A DNA stretch of 13,938 nt from Baffinella frigidus (GCA_026770585.1 MU646651.1:81943-95880), one strand, 5' to 3'. Positions 13,301-13,938 are shown, numbered from the stretch's first letter. Numbers and translations: made by a program. Notes: generated by a model not told the origin, from the letters alone.

Positions 13301-13938
13301 TGCAAACCCAGCCGCGATCGTGTCCCCGCTCGACGTGAACCTGGTTTCACAGTCAGGATTTAGGGATTAGGGATTAGGGGTAAGAGATTAGGGATTAGGG
13401 TCTCCTAGGGTTCCGGATTTACTGTTCCGGGTTTCTGAACAGTAAATCCTGAAACCCTAAACCCTAAACTGCGCCCCTCCCCTAAACCCCCAACCCCTAA
13501 ACCCCATAGGGTAGGAGTCTACCCTGGAGCTGAACGTTTCTGGGTTAGGGTGTCTGGCTTAGGGTTGATGGTTCAGGGTTCAGGGTTTAGGTTTGGGGTT
13601 TAGGGTGTAGGGTTTGGGGTTTGGGGTTTACGGTGTAGGGTATAGCGTTAAGGGTATTAGGGGTTGGAGTGTAGAACAATGTGTAGGGTTCAGAAGGGAT
13701 AGGGAAGGGTTCGAACCTTACACACGTCGGCACCTTCCGACTCCGCTTGGTTTCATTAACATGGAGGAGGATCACGTCCAGCAAAAGACATTCGCGCCGC
13801 GGGTCGGTTTAGGGTATATAGGGTATAGGGTGTAGGGTGGTTCAGGGGTTATGGTATAGGGTGGGTCTGGACCGCACACACGTCGCAGGCACCTTCCGAC
13901 TCCGCTTGGTTTCATTAACATGGAGGAGGATCACGTCC
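60..13938 (-). CDS. Multi-exon gene for an EML-like HELP/WD40 protein (internal part, 28 exons)
   Basis: Joining 28 minus-strand exons (listed separately as exons 1-28 in sense order) gives 2,395 nt: one leading partial-codon base plus 798 uninterrupted codons. The order of motifs follows the EML family: WD40 blades ending in a YPC and GG.D motif, a linker, a HELP module with AYRGRDLLHNL, then seven WD40 blades. EML proteins bind microtubules or tubulin through HELP plus paired propellers, and in protists related proteins occur in cilia; the role here is inferred. All 28 visible donors are GT (24) or GC (exons 7, 19, 22, 25). 26 of 27 acceptors are AG followed by G, nearly all CAG. Neither start nor stop codon is present, so the gene is open at both window edges. 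The tandem-unit layout resembles EML5/EML6-type proteins. Some boundaries were chosen because they keep phase, so exons 5, 9, 10, 15 and 23 are less certain. Confidence 0.88.
216..827 (-). repeat. Array of duplicated intron-27 end plus exon-28 start
   Basis: A roughly 38-nt motif (GTCAGTCCCGCCACC, AACAGA, ATCTCA and ATTTGGC) recurs at 216-257, 391-428, 606-647 and 787-827. Pieces of the exon-28 start (CAG|GATGTGGGACGCGAGGACGC) recur at 281-301, 463-482 and 680-705, with a fragment near 505-513. The unit (about 175-215 bp) is the 3' splice region of intron 27 plus the exon beginning, so there are several decoy acceptors. Confidence 0.88.
329..373 (-). pseudogene. Displaced 3' copy of exon 24
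   Basis: The + sequence AGCACCGGTGGCAACGAAG through CCCCTTCCGCACCAC matches the end of exon 24 with its donor (1718-1756) with indels. It lies three introns away from the parent exon, unlike all other copies. Confidence 0.72.
883..927 (-). pseudogene. 3' copy of exon 27 with donor
   Basis: Reads DPRVFLTVGDDYALR up to the same CG|GTCCCA donor. Downstream in gene sense, without an acceptor. Confidence 0.87.
928..1022. other. AT-rich patch with imperfect terminal inverted repeat
   Basis: TGAAAATTACTACA (960-973) and TGTAGTAAATTTCA (1009-1022) pair with one mismatch around a 35-base spacer. The patch lies between exon 27 and its copy and may be a small fold-back element. Confidence 0.5.
1046..1109 (-). 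CDS. Exon 27, VEMHPNDPHVFFTVGEDYTL
   Basis: 64 nt, phase 1 in and phase 2 out, residues 732-751. MHPNDPHVFFTVGEDYTL-R then MWDA is the textbook WD40/EML blade laiHP....f.t.GeD.tlR.Wd. Acceptor CCAG|G, donor CG|GTCCCA. A 3' copy lies at 883-927. Confidence 0.95.
1249..1288 (-). CDS. Exon 26, GH motif DVVHETHGHGAVS
   Basis: 40 nt, phase 0 in and phase 1 out, residues 718-730. HETHGHGAVS-G supplies the WD40 GH dipeptide and leads into VEMHP of exon 27, as in EML lv.gH.gevWgla.HP. Acceptor ACAG|G, donor CAG|GTTAACCCCC. Confidence 0.83.
1292..1495 (+). repeat. Telomere-like array, intron 25
   Basis: TTTAGGG, TTCAGGG, TTTACGG and TTTGGGG fill nearly all of the 210-bp intron between exons 25 and 26. 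Confidence 0.92.
1499..1557 (-). CDS. Exon 25, GSEIVRLRLNGDG
   Basis: 59 nt, phase 1 in and phase 0 out, residues 699-717: GSEIVRLRLNGDGTTQAQQ. GT-G-GSEIV.L.L is the EML GT..geI.el strand. Acceptor GCAG|G. The donor CAG|GCCAAC is a GC donor. Confidence 0.83.
1558..1646. other. AT-rich patch in intron 24
   Basis: AT-rich sequence (AAAAATATTCAAATTAAA, then GCTATATTACCGGTGGG). 1600-1640 resembles 9582-9622 in intron 8 at about 75-80%. It may be a remnant of a dispersed non-coding element. Confidence 0.5.
1722..1830 (-). CDS. Exon 24, acidic linker then GLEIFVGTG strand
   Basis: 109 nt, phase 0 in and phase 1 out, residues 662-697. GEDTRGGEGEEEEREVVEEA then AVHGMVRRGLEIFVGT. The last part joined to GSEIVRLRL of exon 25 fits EML +a.......ilvGT...eI.el. 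The first part is an acidic insertion. Acceptor ACAG|G, donor ACCG|GTGTTC. Three more 5' copies lie upstream in gene sense and one 3' copy far downstream (329-373). Confidence 0.77.
1881..1943 (-). pseudogene. Exon-24 5' copy 1
   Basis: ACAG|G then GQDTKGGEGEEEEKEREVAK. It keeps the TTGAACAG acceptor context and the acidic run, then breaks into repeat. No donor. Confidence 0.87.
1969..2024 (-). pseudogene. Exon-24 5' copy 2
   Basis: ACAG|G then GEDSWKEGDEEEEREVVEDL. Same acceptor context as exon 24; no donor. Confidence 0.87.
2055..2123 (-). pseudogene. Exon-24 5' copy 3
   Basis: CCAG|G then GKVGEGEDDGEEERKIGRC and a stop. It is the most diverged of the set. Confidence 0.75.
2125..2312 (+). 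repeat. Telomere-like array, intron 23
   Basis: TTTAGGG and TTCAGGG units, with a perfect TTTAGGG run around 2212-2242. The rest of intron 23 is occupied by exon-24 copies. Confidence 0.9.
2315..2350 (-). CDS. Exon 23, 36-nt microexon
   Basis: 36 nt, phase 0 to 0 as ASSREGFWEARR, residues 650-661. Splice sites are CCAG|G and CGG|GTAACC. No family motif is present. In the +2 frame it would read VLAGGLLGGAS, which suits an earlier exon-22 donor but then breaks phase with exon 24. Being a multiple of three, it may be optional. Confidence 0.5.
2358..2500 (+). repeat. Intron 22: almost pure telomere-like array
   Basis: TTTAGGG, TTTGGGG and TTCAGGG units fill the 150-bp intron from acceptor to the GC donor. 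There is no other content. Confidence 0.92.
2501..2573 (-). CDS. Exon 22, FVRMWKLDEQ
   Basis: 73 nt, phase 2 in and phase 0 out, residues 626-649. FVRMWKLDEQTMSLAP then RSSPLRIE. FVRMW ends the WD strand of the previous blade. The acceptor CAG|A is the only one not followed by G. The donor GAG|GCCCTA is a GC donor inside telomere-like sequence. An earlier GTTCCC donor (after 2519) is possible but would change the phase into exon 23. Confidence 0.8.
2605..2832 (+). repeat. Telomere-like array, intron 21
   Basis: TTTGGGG and TTTAGGG units including a duplicated segment ending GGCTTGGGG (around 2727 and 2782). Unique sequence remains only at 2574-2604. Confidence 0.9.
2840..2867 (-). CDS. Exon 21, 28-nt microexon TVASGGRD
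   Basis: 28 nt, phase 1 in and phase 2 out, residues 617-624 between shared glycines. T-VASGGRD-G completes the WD40 strand started in exon 20 and joins FVRMWK, giving the standard GG.DG.v.lW motif. Acceptor CCAG|G, donor GG|GTTCGT. Confidence 0.86.
2935..3088. repeat. Array of repeated exon-20 donor sequence
   Basis: The sequence around the donor (sense CCAACCGGTGCG followed by TTTCAC) recurs with ACCGGT cores at 3083, 3050, 3016 and 2935 and a degenerate one near 2966. Spacing is about 33, 34, 50 and 31 bp. Each carries a possible GTGCG donor. Confidence 0.88.
3085..3300 (-). CDS. Exon 20, two WD40 blades (LTGTIDGRVCAW, GHSRGISSL)
   Basis: 216 nt, the longest exon, phase 1 in and out, residues 545-615. 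Motifs in order: GTWGDKGQPRTIESIDF, then LNVCLTGTIDGRVCAWSAKG, then APGHSRGISSLSFDAP. It follows the EML order g.fg.kGk.q.il.i.f...g...TGt.dG.iyvW...........H.g.i.sl. Acceptor CCAG|G, donor ACCG|GTGCGT. The donor motif is repeated four more times in the following intron. Confidence 0.95.
3303..3535 (+). repeat. Telomere-like array, intron 19
   Basis: Nearly the whole 239-bp intron: TTTAGGG, TTGAGGG (about 3350-3395), TTCAGGG and TTTGGGG runs. Confidence 0.92.
3540..3624 (-). CDS. Exon 19, WD40 blade VLAAAFNPSDGTLVTVGVNH
   Basis: 85 nt, phase 0 in and phase 1 out, residues 516-543. VLAAAFNPSDGTLVTVGVNH then VTFWTFLK is a very close fit to EML v.avaFnP.dgtlvtcGv.HvkFW. Acceptor GCAG|G. The donor is AAAG|GCAAAG, a GC donor. 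Two further copies of its start lie upstream in gene sense. Confidence 0.92.
3661..3693 (-). pseudogene. 5' copy of exon 19
   Basis: CCAG|G then VLAAAFNQRAVQ, after which it merges into CCCCAAACCC-type repeat. No donor. Confidence 0.85.
3806..3844 (-). pseudogene. Copy of exon 19 start, possibly a cassette
   Basis: ACAG|G then VLAALFHPSDGTM and a possible GTCAAA donor. It is 39 nt, phase 0 to 0, so inclusion would add 13 residues without breaking the frame. Its duplicate nature suggests a decoy, but it is the only copy in the window that could be spliced cleanly. Confidence 0.6.
4002..4039. repeat. Near-perfect palindrome
   Basis: GGTAACGTATCTCAAG and CTTGAGATACGTGACC pair over 16 bp with one mismatch around a 6-base loop (ATATAC). 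It lies in intron 18 in unique, AT-richer sequence. Confidence 0.88.
4040..4125. other. AT-rich patch in intron 18
   Basis: AT-rich sequence containing TGAAAATTACTACA (4057-4070), which recurs at 960-973 and 6485-6498. It contrasts with the G-rich surroundings, and no gene is seen. 3694-3805 and 3845-4001 are otherwise unique intron with a short TTGAGGG tract. Confidence 0.55.
4185..4233 (-). CDS. Exon 18, DW-KSSQMLANVEVKDD
   Basis: 49 nt, phase 2 in and phase 0 out; last base of Trp499 and residues 500-515. KSSQMLANVEVKDDCK continues YDW as in EML DW+.g..la......... The acceptor GAGCCAG|G was chosen over the later AGTAGCCAG because only it avoids a stop and restores tryptophan. Donor AAG|GTGCCT. 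Confidence 0.8.
4240..4415 (+). repeat. TTGAGGG-rich array, intron 17
   Basis: Ten or so TTGAGGG units between 4294 and 4360 flanked by TTTAGGG variants. The intron (184 bp) is almost entirely this array, from donor to near the acceptor. Confidence 0.9.
4418..4458 (-). CDS. Exon 17, VGCGPSNMITLYDW
   Basis: 41 nt, phase 0 in and phase 2 out, residues 486-498 plus two bases of Trp499. NMITLYDW is the EML vGlD..n.i.vwDW strand. Acceptor GCAG|G. Donor TG|GTAAACCCC leads straight into heptamers. Confidence 0.86.
4562..4614 (-). pseudogene. Decayed copy of exon 16
   Basis: Shares the GCGTGGCACAG- and GGCGGGAAGGGCGACGT-like core with exon 16 but has an indel and a TAG (4571-4573) where the tryptophan codon stands. 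Lies downstream in gene sense and overlaps the end of the fold-back 4608-4740. Confidence 0.88.
4608..4740. repeat. 133-bp fold-back element
   Basis: Terminal arms 4608-4631 and 4717-4740 match with one mismatch in 24 (core CTGCACCTCAAATCGAC). An inner GCGGACTA/TAGTCCGC stem (4677-4684, 4708-4715) lies within. No target-site duplication is obvious. It carries a CAG acceptor in one arm. Confidence 0.82.
4833..4886 (-). CDS. Exon 16, WD40 strand VGIKCIAFGGKG
   Basis: 54 nt, phase 0 to 0, residues 468-485: VGIKCIAFGGKGDVWVAT. It is the EML pattern gv.cl.Fs.dG..l.svG when joined to VGCGPSN of exon 17. Acceptor GCAG|G, donor ACG|GTCGAC. A decayed copy with a stop lies at 4562-4614. Confidence 0.88.
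4887..5091 (+). repeat. Telomere-like array, intron 15
   Basis: TTTAGGG, TGTAGGG and TTCAGGG units from about 4900, with an ATTAGGG/TTTCGG mix near 5040-5085. Confidence 0.85.
5092..5145 (-). CDS. Exon 15, inter-blade segment
   Basis: 54 nt, phase 0 to 0, residues 450-467. Reads VKAKLCAYLRNGAWTADA. It connects VWDAVTLK to VGIKCIAF, where EML proteins have a short strand and loop before the next blade. Acceptor ACAG|G, donor GCG|GTCACC. Support is by phase and position, not by a specific motif. Confidence 0.62.
5181..5233. repeat. 12-bp inverted heptamer pair in intron 14
   Basis: ACCCTGAACCCT (5181-5192) and AGGGTTCAGGGT (5222-5233) are perfect arms. This is a small local orientation flip of telomere-like sequence in a 99-bp intron. 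Confidence 0.85.
5245..5337 (-). CDS. Exon 14, WD40 blade ALAMHSNGT...VWD
   Basis: 93 nt, phase 0 to 0, residues 419-449. ALAMHSNGTVMASGEASEAP then MVLVWDAVTLK matches the EML blade cLa.Hp.g...atGq.......i.vWd. Acceptor TAG|G, donor AAG|GTACGC. Two copies lie upstream in gene sense (5478-5531, 5580-5628). Confidence 0.94.
5338..5470 (+). repeat. TGTAGGG-type array, intron 13
   Basis: TGTAGGG, TTTAGGG and TGTGGGG units between exon 14 and its first copy. A second tract at 5640-5790 contains TGCAGGG and TTTAGGG. Together with the copies these fill the 616-bp intron. Confidence 0.88.
5478..5531 (-). pseudogene. 5' copy of exon 14
   Basis: TAG|G then ALAMHSNGTVMVSGEASE, two differences from exon 14 in about 54 nt, then a switch to telomere-like repeat. 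No donor. Confidence 0.92.
5580..5628 (-). pseudogene. Diverged 5' copy of exon 14
   Basis: CCAG|G then VLAMHTNGTTLENDEMT. The MH.NGT core is retained while the remainder is unlike exon 14. It could be an older duplicate. Confidence 0.75.
5852..5876 (-). pseudogene. 3' copy of exon 13 with GC donor
   Basis: 5844-5876 matches 5946-5978 with one difference in 33 nt. That difference turns the GTGACC donor into GCGACC. It encodes the end AHNADVT. Confidence 0.9.
5954..6033 (-). CDS. Exon 13, HELP end and first blade entry
   Basis: 80 nt, phase 1 in and phase 0 out, third part of Gly392 and residues 393-418. LVVLEDFGIEGEPVQRHFTA then HNADVT corresponds to vVly......Q+hy.gHtddV in EML. The acceptor is AAG|G at the end of a CCCCAAACCCCAAG repeat, one of two that are not CAG. 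Donor ACG|GTGACC. A 3' copy lies at 5852-5876. Confidence 0.9.
6034..6234 (+). repeat. Intron 12: telomere-like from splice site to splice site
   Basis: The whole 201-bp intron is TTTAGGG, TTTGGGG and TGTAGGG units. In sense it begins GTACACCCTAAACCC and ends CCCCAAACCCCAAG, so both splice sites differ from heptamers by only one or two bases. Contains no other sequence. Confidence 0.93.
6235..6328 (-). CDS. Exon 12, HELP core VHAYRGRDLLHNL
   Basis: 94 nt, phase 0 in and phase 1 out, residues 361-391. VVLSFVHAYRGRDLLHNLCG then LQSGELAYVAA is the core HELP signature (L..VYGYRG.DcrnNl..l..GE.vY..A). Acceptor GGCAG|G. The donor GCGG|GTACACCC passes directly into a telomere-like array. Two decayed copies lie upstream in gene sense (6500-6580, 6691-6712). 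Confidence 0.94.
6500..6580 (-). pseudogene. Copy of exon 12 with stop
   Basis: ACAG|G then VVVSLVHAYRGRDLSHNLCG and QQSSELAL, followed by TAG. Substitutions hit conserved HELP positions (F to L, GE to SE), so it looks decayed. Confidence 0.9.
6581..6690. other. Unique sequence in intron 11
   Basis: Non-heptamer sequence between exon-12 copies. AGTAGCGAATTTG (6669-6681) resembles GGTAGCAAATTCG (6399-6411), so some adjacent intron was duplicated with the exon pieces. No gene is seen here or in 6891-6970. Confidence 0.55.
6691..6712 (-). pseudogene. Short 5' copy of exon 12
   Basis: AACAAACAG|G then VVQSFRSA. The first few codons and the acceptor are kept. The acceptor context is the same as in the larger copy. 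Confidence 0.75.
6805..6881 (+). repeat. Pure TGTAGGG tandem array
   Basis: Eleven consecutive perfect TGTAGGG heptamers with degenerate TGCAGGG and TGTGGGG at the edges (about 6776-6890). It is the most homogeneous array in the window. Confidence 0.95.
6971..6997 (-). pseudogene. 3' copy of exon 11 with donor
   Basis: Reads EAAVRPDLE followed by GAG|GTTCCT, matching the end of exon 11. It lies downstream in gene sense without an acceptor. Confidence 0.82.
7056..7183 (-). CDS. Exon 11, HELP module start
   Basis: 128 nt, phase 1 in and phase 0 out, residues 319-360. Reads EDPLGGTQTLAVVKPFLNAL, then FAPTGEASGARRAEAAVRPD and LE. AVVKPFLNALFAPTG matches the segment that opens HELP modules (usually .AVKPW.GAI..P). 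RPDLE then joins VVLSFVHAYRG of exon 12. Acceptor CCAG|G, donor GAG|GTTTGG. Three 5' copies and one 3' copy lie in the flanking introns; only this one spans the whole segment with agreeing phases. Confidence 0.83.
7185..7470 (+). repeat. Telomere-like filler between exon-11 copies
   Basis: Short tracts at 7185-7271 and 7350-7455 of TTTAGGG, TTACGG and TCTACGG type. The TTACGG variant is common here and rare elsewhere in the window. Confidence 0.75.
7272..7344 (-). pseudogene. Exon-11 copy 1 (5' part)
   Basis: CCAG|GC then AGEDALSVTQTLAVAKPF and LNALF. It has a possible GC|GTAAAC donor, but that leaves phase 2, which does not fit exon 11 or 12. The KPF core is intact. Confidence 0.8.
7479..7582 (-). 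pseudogene. Exon-11 copy 2 (5' part)
   Basis: GCAG|GC then GGGGEDPLGGTHTLAVAKPL, LNALFAPTGEASG. It is the longest of the upstream copies, open through its length, but ends in sequence without a GT or GC donor in suitable context. Confidence 0.8.
7634..7708 (-). pseudogene. Exon-11 copy 3 (5' part)
   Basis: CCAG|GT then RAGPAGEDAMGETQTLAVVN and PFLNS. The conserved lysine of KPF is replaced by N. No donor is visible. Confidence 0.78.
7709..8026 (+). repeat. TGTAGGG/TCGAGGG array, intron 10
   Basis: Alternating TGTAGGG and TCGAGGG heptamers with few TTTAGGG units, interrupted by the exon-10 3' copy. Because these variants carry no stop in the sense frames, long meaningless open frames arise here. 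Confidence 0.9.
7852..7891 (-). pseudogene. 3' copy of exon 10 with donor
   Basis: Reads SISASGPGTGVA then G|GTACAG. It resembles the exon-10 end (ALSAPGAGVS-G) and lies downstream in gene sense, inside a TGTAGGG/TCGAGGG array. No acceptor precedes it. Confidence 0.7.
8031..8153 (-). CDS. Exon 10, cysteine-containing linker
   Basis: 123 nt, phase 1 in and out, residues 278-317. In the phase-matched frame it reads GAEGRGDVFCCFICTSPHHT, then STACPSAGTVALSAPG and AGVS. The frame is supported by joining to exon 9 (N-G) and exon 11 (G-EDPLGG) and by the 3' copy at 7852-7891, which keeps ISASGPGTGVA in the same frame. No family match is recognised. The other two frames are also open, so the choice rests on phase. 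Confidence 0.52.
8178..8273 (+). repeat. 24-bp tandem repeat, four copies
   Basis: Units of 24 bp at 8178, 8202, 8226 and 8250, consensus ATGTCTTAGGAGTCTTTTGG plus GGTG. A fifth, diverged unit lies at 8588-8611, next to the remnant of the exon-10 start. It is not related to the heptamers. Confidence 0.9.
8346..8398 (-). pseudogene. 5' copy of exon 10
   Basis: ACAG|GC then SAEGGGDVFCCFICTSPH. About 40 nt are identical to exon 10 before it breaks into telomere-like sequence. An even shorter remnant (CCTTCCGCCGAGCC) lies at 8659-8672. Confidence 0.85.
8399..8815. other. Unique sequence of intron 9
   Basis: Non-repetitive sequence with a short inverted heptamer-like stretch (8466-8520). The frame at 8529-8882 (+) has no recognisable domain and is opposite to the gene. 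No gene is supported. Confidence 0.55.
8816..9025 (+). repeat. Telomere-like array, intron 9
   Basis: Degenerate TTTAGGG, TTACGGG, TGTAGGG and TGATGGT units ending about 18 bases before the exon-9 donor. Confidence 0.8.
9043..9121 (-). CDS. Exon 9, inter-unit linker
   Basis: 79 nt, phase 0 in and phase 1 out, residues 251-276. Reads VTDLAGTDATLERVLSRPLS then LLCAGN. It sits between the end of one EML unit and the HELP module of the next, where sequence is not conserved in the family. Support comes from clear splice sites (CACAG|G, AATG|GTGTGT), high G+C, open frame and phase agreement. Confidence 0.65.
9151..9441. other. Unique sequence of intron 8
   Basis: TCCGTAACCTG (9151-9161) repeats the start of exon 9 with its acceptor. 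The rest (9162-9441) is AT-richer unique sequence without heptamers and without a recognised gene. Open frames here carry no family signature. Confidence 0.55.
9447..9541 (-). pseudogene. 3' half copy of exon 8 with GC donor
   Basis: Reads EASHVAFANDNSFLVVAG then GSDAALSILRSVK, ending AAG|GCACGT. The protein is well preserved (HDD to NDN, I to V). It lies downstream of exon 8 in gene sense and has no CAG acceptor at its start. If spliced it would need an AG in the preceding CGAGAGG sequence. It is treated as a junction duplicate. Confidence 0.78.
9722..9910 (-). CDS. Exon 8, propeller end with LLPYPC and AGGSD motifs
   Basis: 189 nt, phase 0 to 0, residues 188-250. It contains AVGTQAGRVRLLPYPC (residues 188-203), then SREASHVAFAHDDSFLIVAG and GSDAALSILRSVK. 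This is the diagnostic end of the second EML propeller (G...G.v.Lf.YPC ... hs.hV....F..dDs.l...GG.D). Acceptor ACAG|G, donor AAG|GTCCAC. Partial copies flank it on both sides: 3' half at 9447-9541, 5' parts at 9988-10062 and 10140-10168. Confidence 0.93.
9988..10062 (-). pseudogene. 5' copy of exon 8 with stop
   Basis: After CCAG the sense strand reads AVGTQAGRVRLLPYPCPD then LSLSRAG and TAG. The acceptor and about 50 nt of exon 8 are conserved; the remainder changes into telomere-like repeat. Confidence 0.88.
10140..10168 (-). pseudogene. Shorter 5' copy of exon 8
   Basis: ACAG|G then AVGTQAGRVR followed by a G-rich homopolymer on +. The same AACAAACAG acceptor context as exon 8 itself is kept. 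Confidence 0.85.
10377..10430 (-). pseudogene. 3' copy of exon 7 with GC donor
   Basis: Reads SASVRAIARQNKRGACVQ then CAG|GCAAGCC, the same donor as exon 7, at about 85% identity. It lies downstream of exon 7 in gene sense, and no clear acceptor precedes it. Substitutions are mostly conservative (G to A, M to I, S to R), so a cassette role cannot be excluded. Confidence 0.75.
10431..10617. other. Unique intronic stretch between exon-7 copies
   Basis: Non-repetitive sequence between exon 7 and its downstream copy. Overlapping reading frames here (for example 10446-10727 on +) overlap exon 7 and show no family motif. 10286-10370 is likewise unique. No gene is supported. Confidence 0.6.
10618..10692 (-). 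CDS. Exon 7, GAYRPGAEASVRGMARQNKS
   Basis: 75 nt, phase 0 to 0, residues 163-187. The SVR.MARQNKSGACVQ part followed by AVGTQAGRVRL of exon 8 matches the EML blade d+.....lA.Gdd.G.v.Lf.YPC. Acceptor CCAG|G. The donor is CAG|GCAAGC, a non-canonical GC donor with otherwise perfect consensus. A diverged copy at 10377-10430 keeps the same GC donor. Confidence 0.85.
10695..10945 (+). repeat. Telomere-like array, intron 6
   Basis: Degenerate TTTAGGG, TTTGGGG and TTCGGG units. The remaining 10946-11049 is unique intron sequence with no recognised feature. Confidence 0.82.
11050..11113 (-). CDS. Exon 6, STIVRDVQWRTASCPLSWS
   Basis: 64 nt, phase 2 in and phase 0 out; third base of Arg141 and residues 142-162. 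IVRDVQW.T.SC.L matches the EML hallmark (v+DV.W.t..C.lG). Acceptor CCAG|G, donor CTG|GTAATC. A 58-nt copy with one mismatch lies at 11275-11332. Confidence 0.88.
11154..11276. repeat. Long fold-back between the two exon-6 copies
   Basis: Imperfect arms of about 47 bp: the inner perfect part is GCCATTTCCTTCG (11188-11200) against CGAAGGAAATGGC (11229-11241). A further GCCGGT/ACCGGC stem (11205-11210, 11219-11224) lies inside. Outer parts pair CCTCGAAGTGGAG-type sequence with the complement of CTACTTCAGAGG. No coding potential is recognised. Confidence 0.82.
11275..11332 (-). pseudogene. Copy of exon 6 lacking the donor
   Basis: It matches exon 6 with one mismatch over 58 nt, including the CCAG|G acceptor, then diverges to SRSSEV. 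The GTAATC donor is missing. It is a decoy acceptor 219 bp upstream of the true one in gene sense. The fold-back at 11154-11276 fills the space between the copies. Confidence 0.88.
11343..11820 (+). repeat. Telomere-like array, intron 5
   Basis: 11363-11460 is dominated by TGTAGGG; 11640-11820 by TTTAGGG and TGCAGGG. One TTTAGGG run spans about 11720-11761. No other feature is seen in this part of the 724-bp intron. Confidence 0.88.
11838..11940 (-). CDS. Exon 5, polyglycine/acidic insert
   Basis: 103 nt, phase 1 in and phase 2 out, residues 108-140. It reads YSLPGAMYGGGGGGTGG, then SEPQEEPRAPGIYRVR. It joins exon 4 (FWERTSG-G) to exon 6 (R-STIVRDVQW), where most EML proteins have only a short loop, so it is probably a lineage-specific insertion in a surface loop. 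The glycine run comes from two G8 tracts separated by one T, which are prone to slippage and to sequencing error. Phase agrees at both ends; there is no sequence homology to support it beyond that. Confidence 0.6.
12050..12149 (-). CDS. Exon 4, WD40 blade VTCIDWDEDGRFLRSNN
   Basis: 100 nt, phase 0 in and phase 1 out, residues 74-106 plus the first base of Gly107. AAAVTCIDWDEDGRFLRSNN then DLDFWERTSG corresponds to the conserved EML segment usually written as .iT.lDWs.D...lqsNs...E.lyW. Acceptor CCAG|G and donor GAG|GTGAAACC; intron sequence turns into telomere-like repeat within four bases of the donor. Two decayed copies lie upstream in gene sense (12335-12359, 12258-12270). Confidence 0.92.
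12258..12270 (-). pseudogene. Minimal 5' fragment of exon 4
   Basis: CAG|GCGGCCTGATATG: the acceptor and the first two codons resemble exon 4, followed by a stop. It is too short to be sure, but it fits the pattern of repeated exon-4 acceptors in intron 3. Confidence 0.45.
12285..12319. repeat. Hairpin made of telomere-like sequence
   Basis: Arms 12285-12299 and 12305-12319 (GGGTT-GGGGG-TTTA type against its complement) have one mismatch and a 5-base loop. This marks a fold-back where the heptamer orientation flips inside intron 3. Confidence 0.8.
12335..12359 (-). pseudogene. 5' fragment of exon 4 with stop
   Basis: After a CAG acceptor the sense strand reads ASLVTCID and then TAG. This is the exon-4 start decayed and joined directly to CCTAAACCC-type repeat. 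It shares the GTGACATGCATCGACT core with exon 4. Confidence 0.85.
12521..12619 (-). CDS. Exon 3, VWELP blade end plus linker
   Basis: 99 nt, phase 0 to 0, residues 41-73. It starts VWELPRELGARPGEEA and ends with a glycine/alanine-rich stretch (GGGVARQGGTASGQ). VWELP directly continues GRIE of exon 2, a typical WD strand ending in a tryptophan. Acceptor TCAG|G, donor CAG|GTGCGC. No duplicate of this exon was found nearby, unlike most of its neighbours. Confidence 0.8.
12640..12770 (+). repeat. Telomere-like and GTATAG/TGTAGGG array, intron 2
   Basis: Units of AGAGCGT/ATAGCGT type (12646-12664), then TGGAGGG (12687-12708) and TGTAGGG repeats up to the inverted-repeat arm. It is low-complexity intron filler. 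13113-13168 between the repeats is unique sequence with no recognisable feature. Confidence 0.7.
12746..13046. repeat. Interrupted inverted repeat in intron 2
   Basis: Outer arms 12746-12775 and 13017-13046 match with 2 mismatches in 30. Inner arms 12805-12822 and 12892-12909 match with 1 mismatch in 18. A compact hairpin (GGGGGTCAA, TT, TTGACCCCC) lies at 12873-12892. The exon-2 copy at 12930-12976 sits between the inner and outer right arms, so the two arms differ in length. Confidence 0.8.
12930..12976 (-). pseudogene. Degenerate copy of exon 2 (3' part)
   Basis: Encodes GGTMMAGFADGRVE followed by the same GAG|GTCT donor as exon 2. From the available TTTAG acceptor its length gives the wrong phase (two leading bases instead of one), so it could not replace exon 2. 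It lies within the interrupted inverted repeat at 12746-13046. Confidence 0.78.
13045..13073 (-). pseudogene. Truncated copy of exon 2 (middle part)
   Basis: In sense it reads TSSGGTIAA then breaks into telomere-like sequence. It matches the 5' half of exon 2 and has neither acceptor nor donor. 13074-13112 continues as CCCTAAC/CCCAAACCC-type repeat in inverted orientation. Confidence 0.7.
13169..13254. repeat. Left arm of 86-bp perfect inverted repeat
   Basis: This arm is the exact reverse complement of 13452-13537, checked base by base. It is not only telomere-like: the outer ~32 bases (13169-13200, including GTTCAGCTCCAGGG) are unique, followed by heptamer-like sequence. The pair brackets exon 2. 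Confidence 0.95.
13286..13340 (-). CDS. Exon 2, WD40 strand FTSSGDTIAAGFADGRIE
   Basis: 55 nt encoding the third base of Arg22 and residues 23-40. The motif F.S.GD.IA.GF.DG.I is a standard WD40/EML blade strand and runs straight into VWELP of exon 3. Acceptor CAG|G, donor GAG|GTCTCA, phase 2 in and phase 0 out. The exon lies in the 197-bp loop between the two arms of a perfect 86-bp inverted repeat. Degenerate copies lie at 12930-12976 and 13045-13073. Skipping this 55-nt exon would shift the frame. Confidence 0.86.
13415..13449. repeat. Short perfect hairpin in intron 1
   Basis: GGATTTACTGTTC (13415-13427) and GAACAGTAAATCC (13437-13449) are perfect 13-bp arms with a 9-base loop. It sits just inside the right arm of the 86-bp inverted repeat. 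It does not have the G+C-rich stem and T-tract of a bacterial terminator. Confidence 0.85.
13452..13537. repeat. Right arm of 86-bp perfect inverted repeat
   Basis: Reverse complement of 13169-13254 with no mismatch. This is one of the few places where telomere-like repeats appear as CCCTAAA on the + strand, consistent with inversion of a copied segment. The loop is 13255-13451 and holds exon 2. Confidence 0.95.
13545..13686 (+). repeat. Telomere-like array, intron 1
   Basis: Degenerate TTTAGGG, TTCAGGG, TTTGGGG and TGTAGGG units, G-rich on the + strand and therefore C-rich in the sense transcript. A further short tract lies at 13807-13862 (variant TATAGGG). Nothing else was recognised in this intron besides the exon-1 copy and the inverted-repeat arm. 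Confidence 0.85.
13717..13779 (-). pseudogene. Duplicate of exon 1 without usable acceptor
   Basis: Bases 13729-13779 are identical to 13888-13938 (51 nt). A 3-base deletion follows in gene sense, giving KVPTC instead of KVPATC. Possible donors are GTAAGG (after 13722) or GTTCGA (after 13717). On the minus strand no AG occurs from 13780 up to 13865, because the + strand has no CT there, so splicing into this copy looks impossible. It is therefore a retained 3' duplicate inside intron 1. The alternative is that it is part of a longer retained exon. Confidence 0.75.
13873..13938 (-). CDS. Exon 1 (partial at window edge), WD40 strand
   Basis: Residues 1-21 of the reconstructed fragment plus two bases of codon 22. 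It reads DVILLHVNETKRSRKVP then ATCV, matching the EML stretch just before an F.p.G..iA.G blade. The donor is GT (GTCCAG) after CG, phase 2, which joins with the first base of exon 2 to give Arg. The exon runs off the window at its 5' side, so its acceptor is not visible. A near-identical copy lies downstream at 13717-13779. That copy lacks any minus-strand AG between 13780 and 13865, so this one is preferred as the functional exon. Confidence 0.78.
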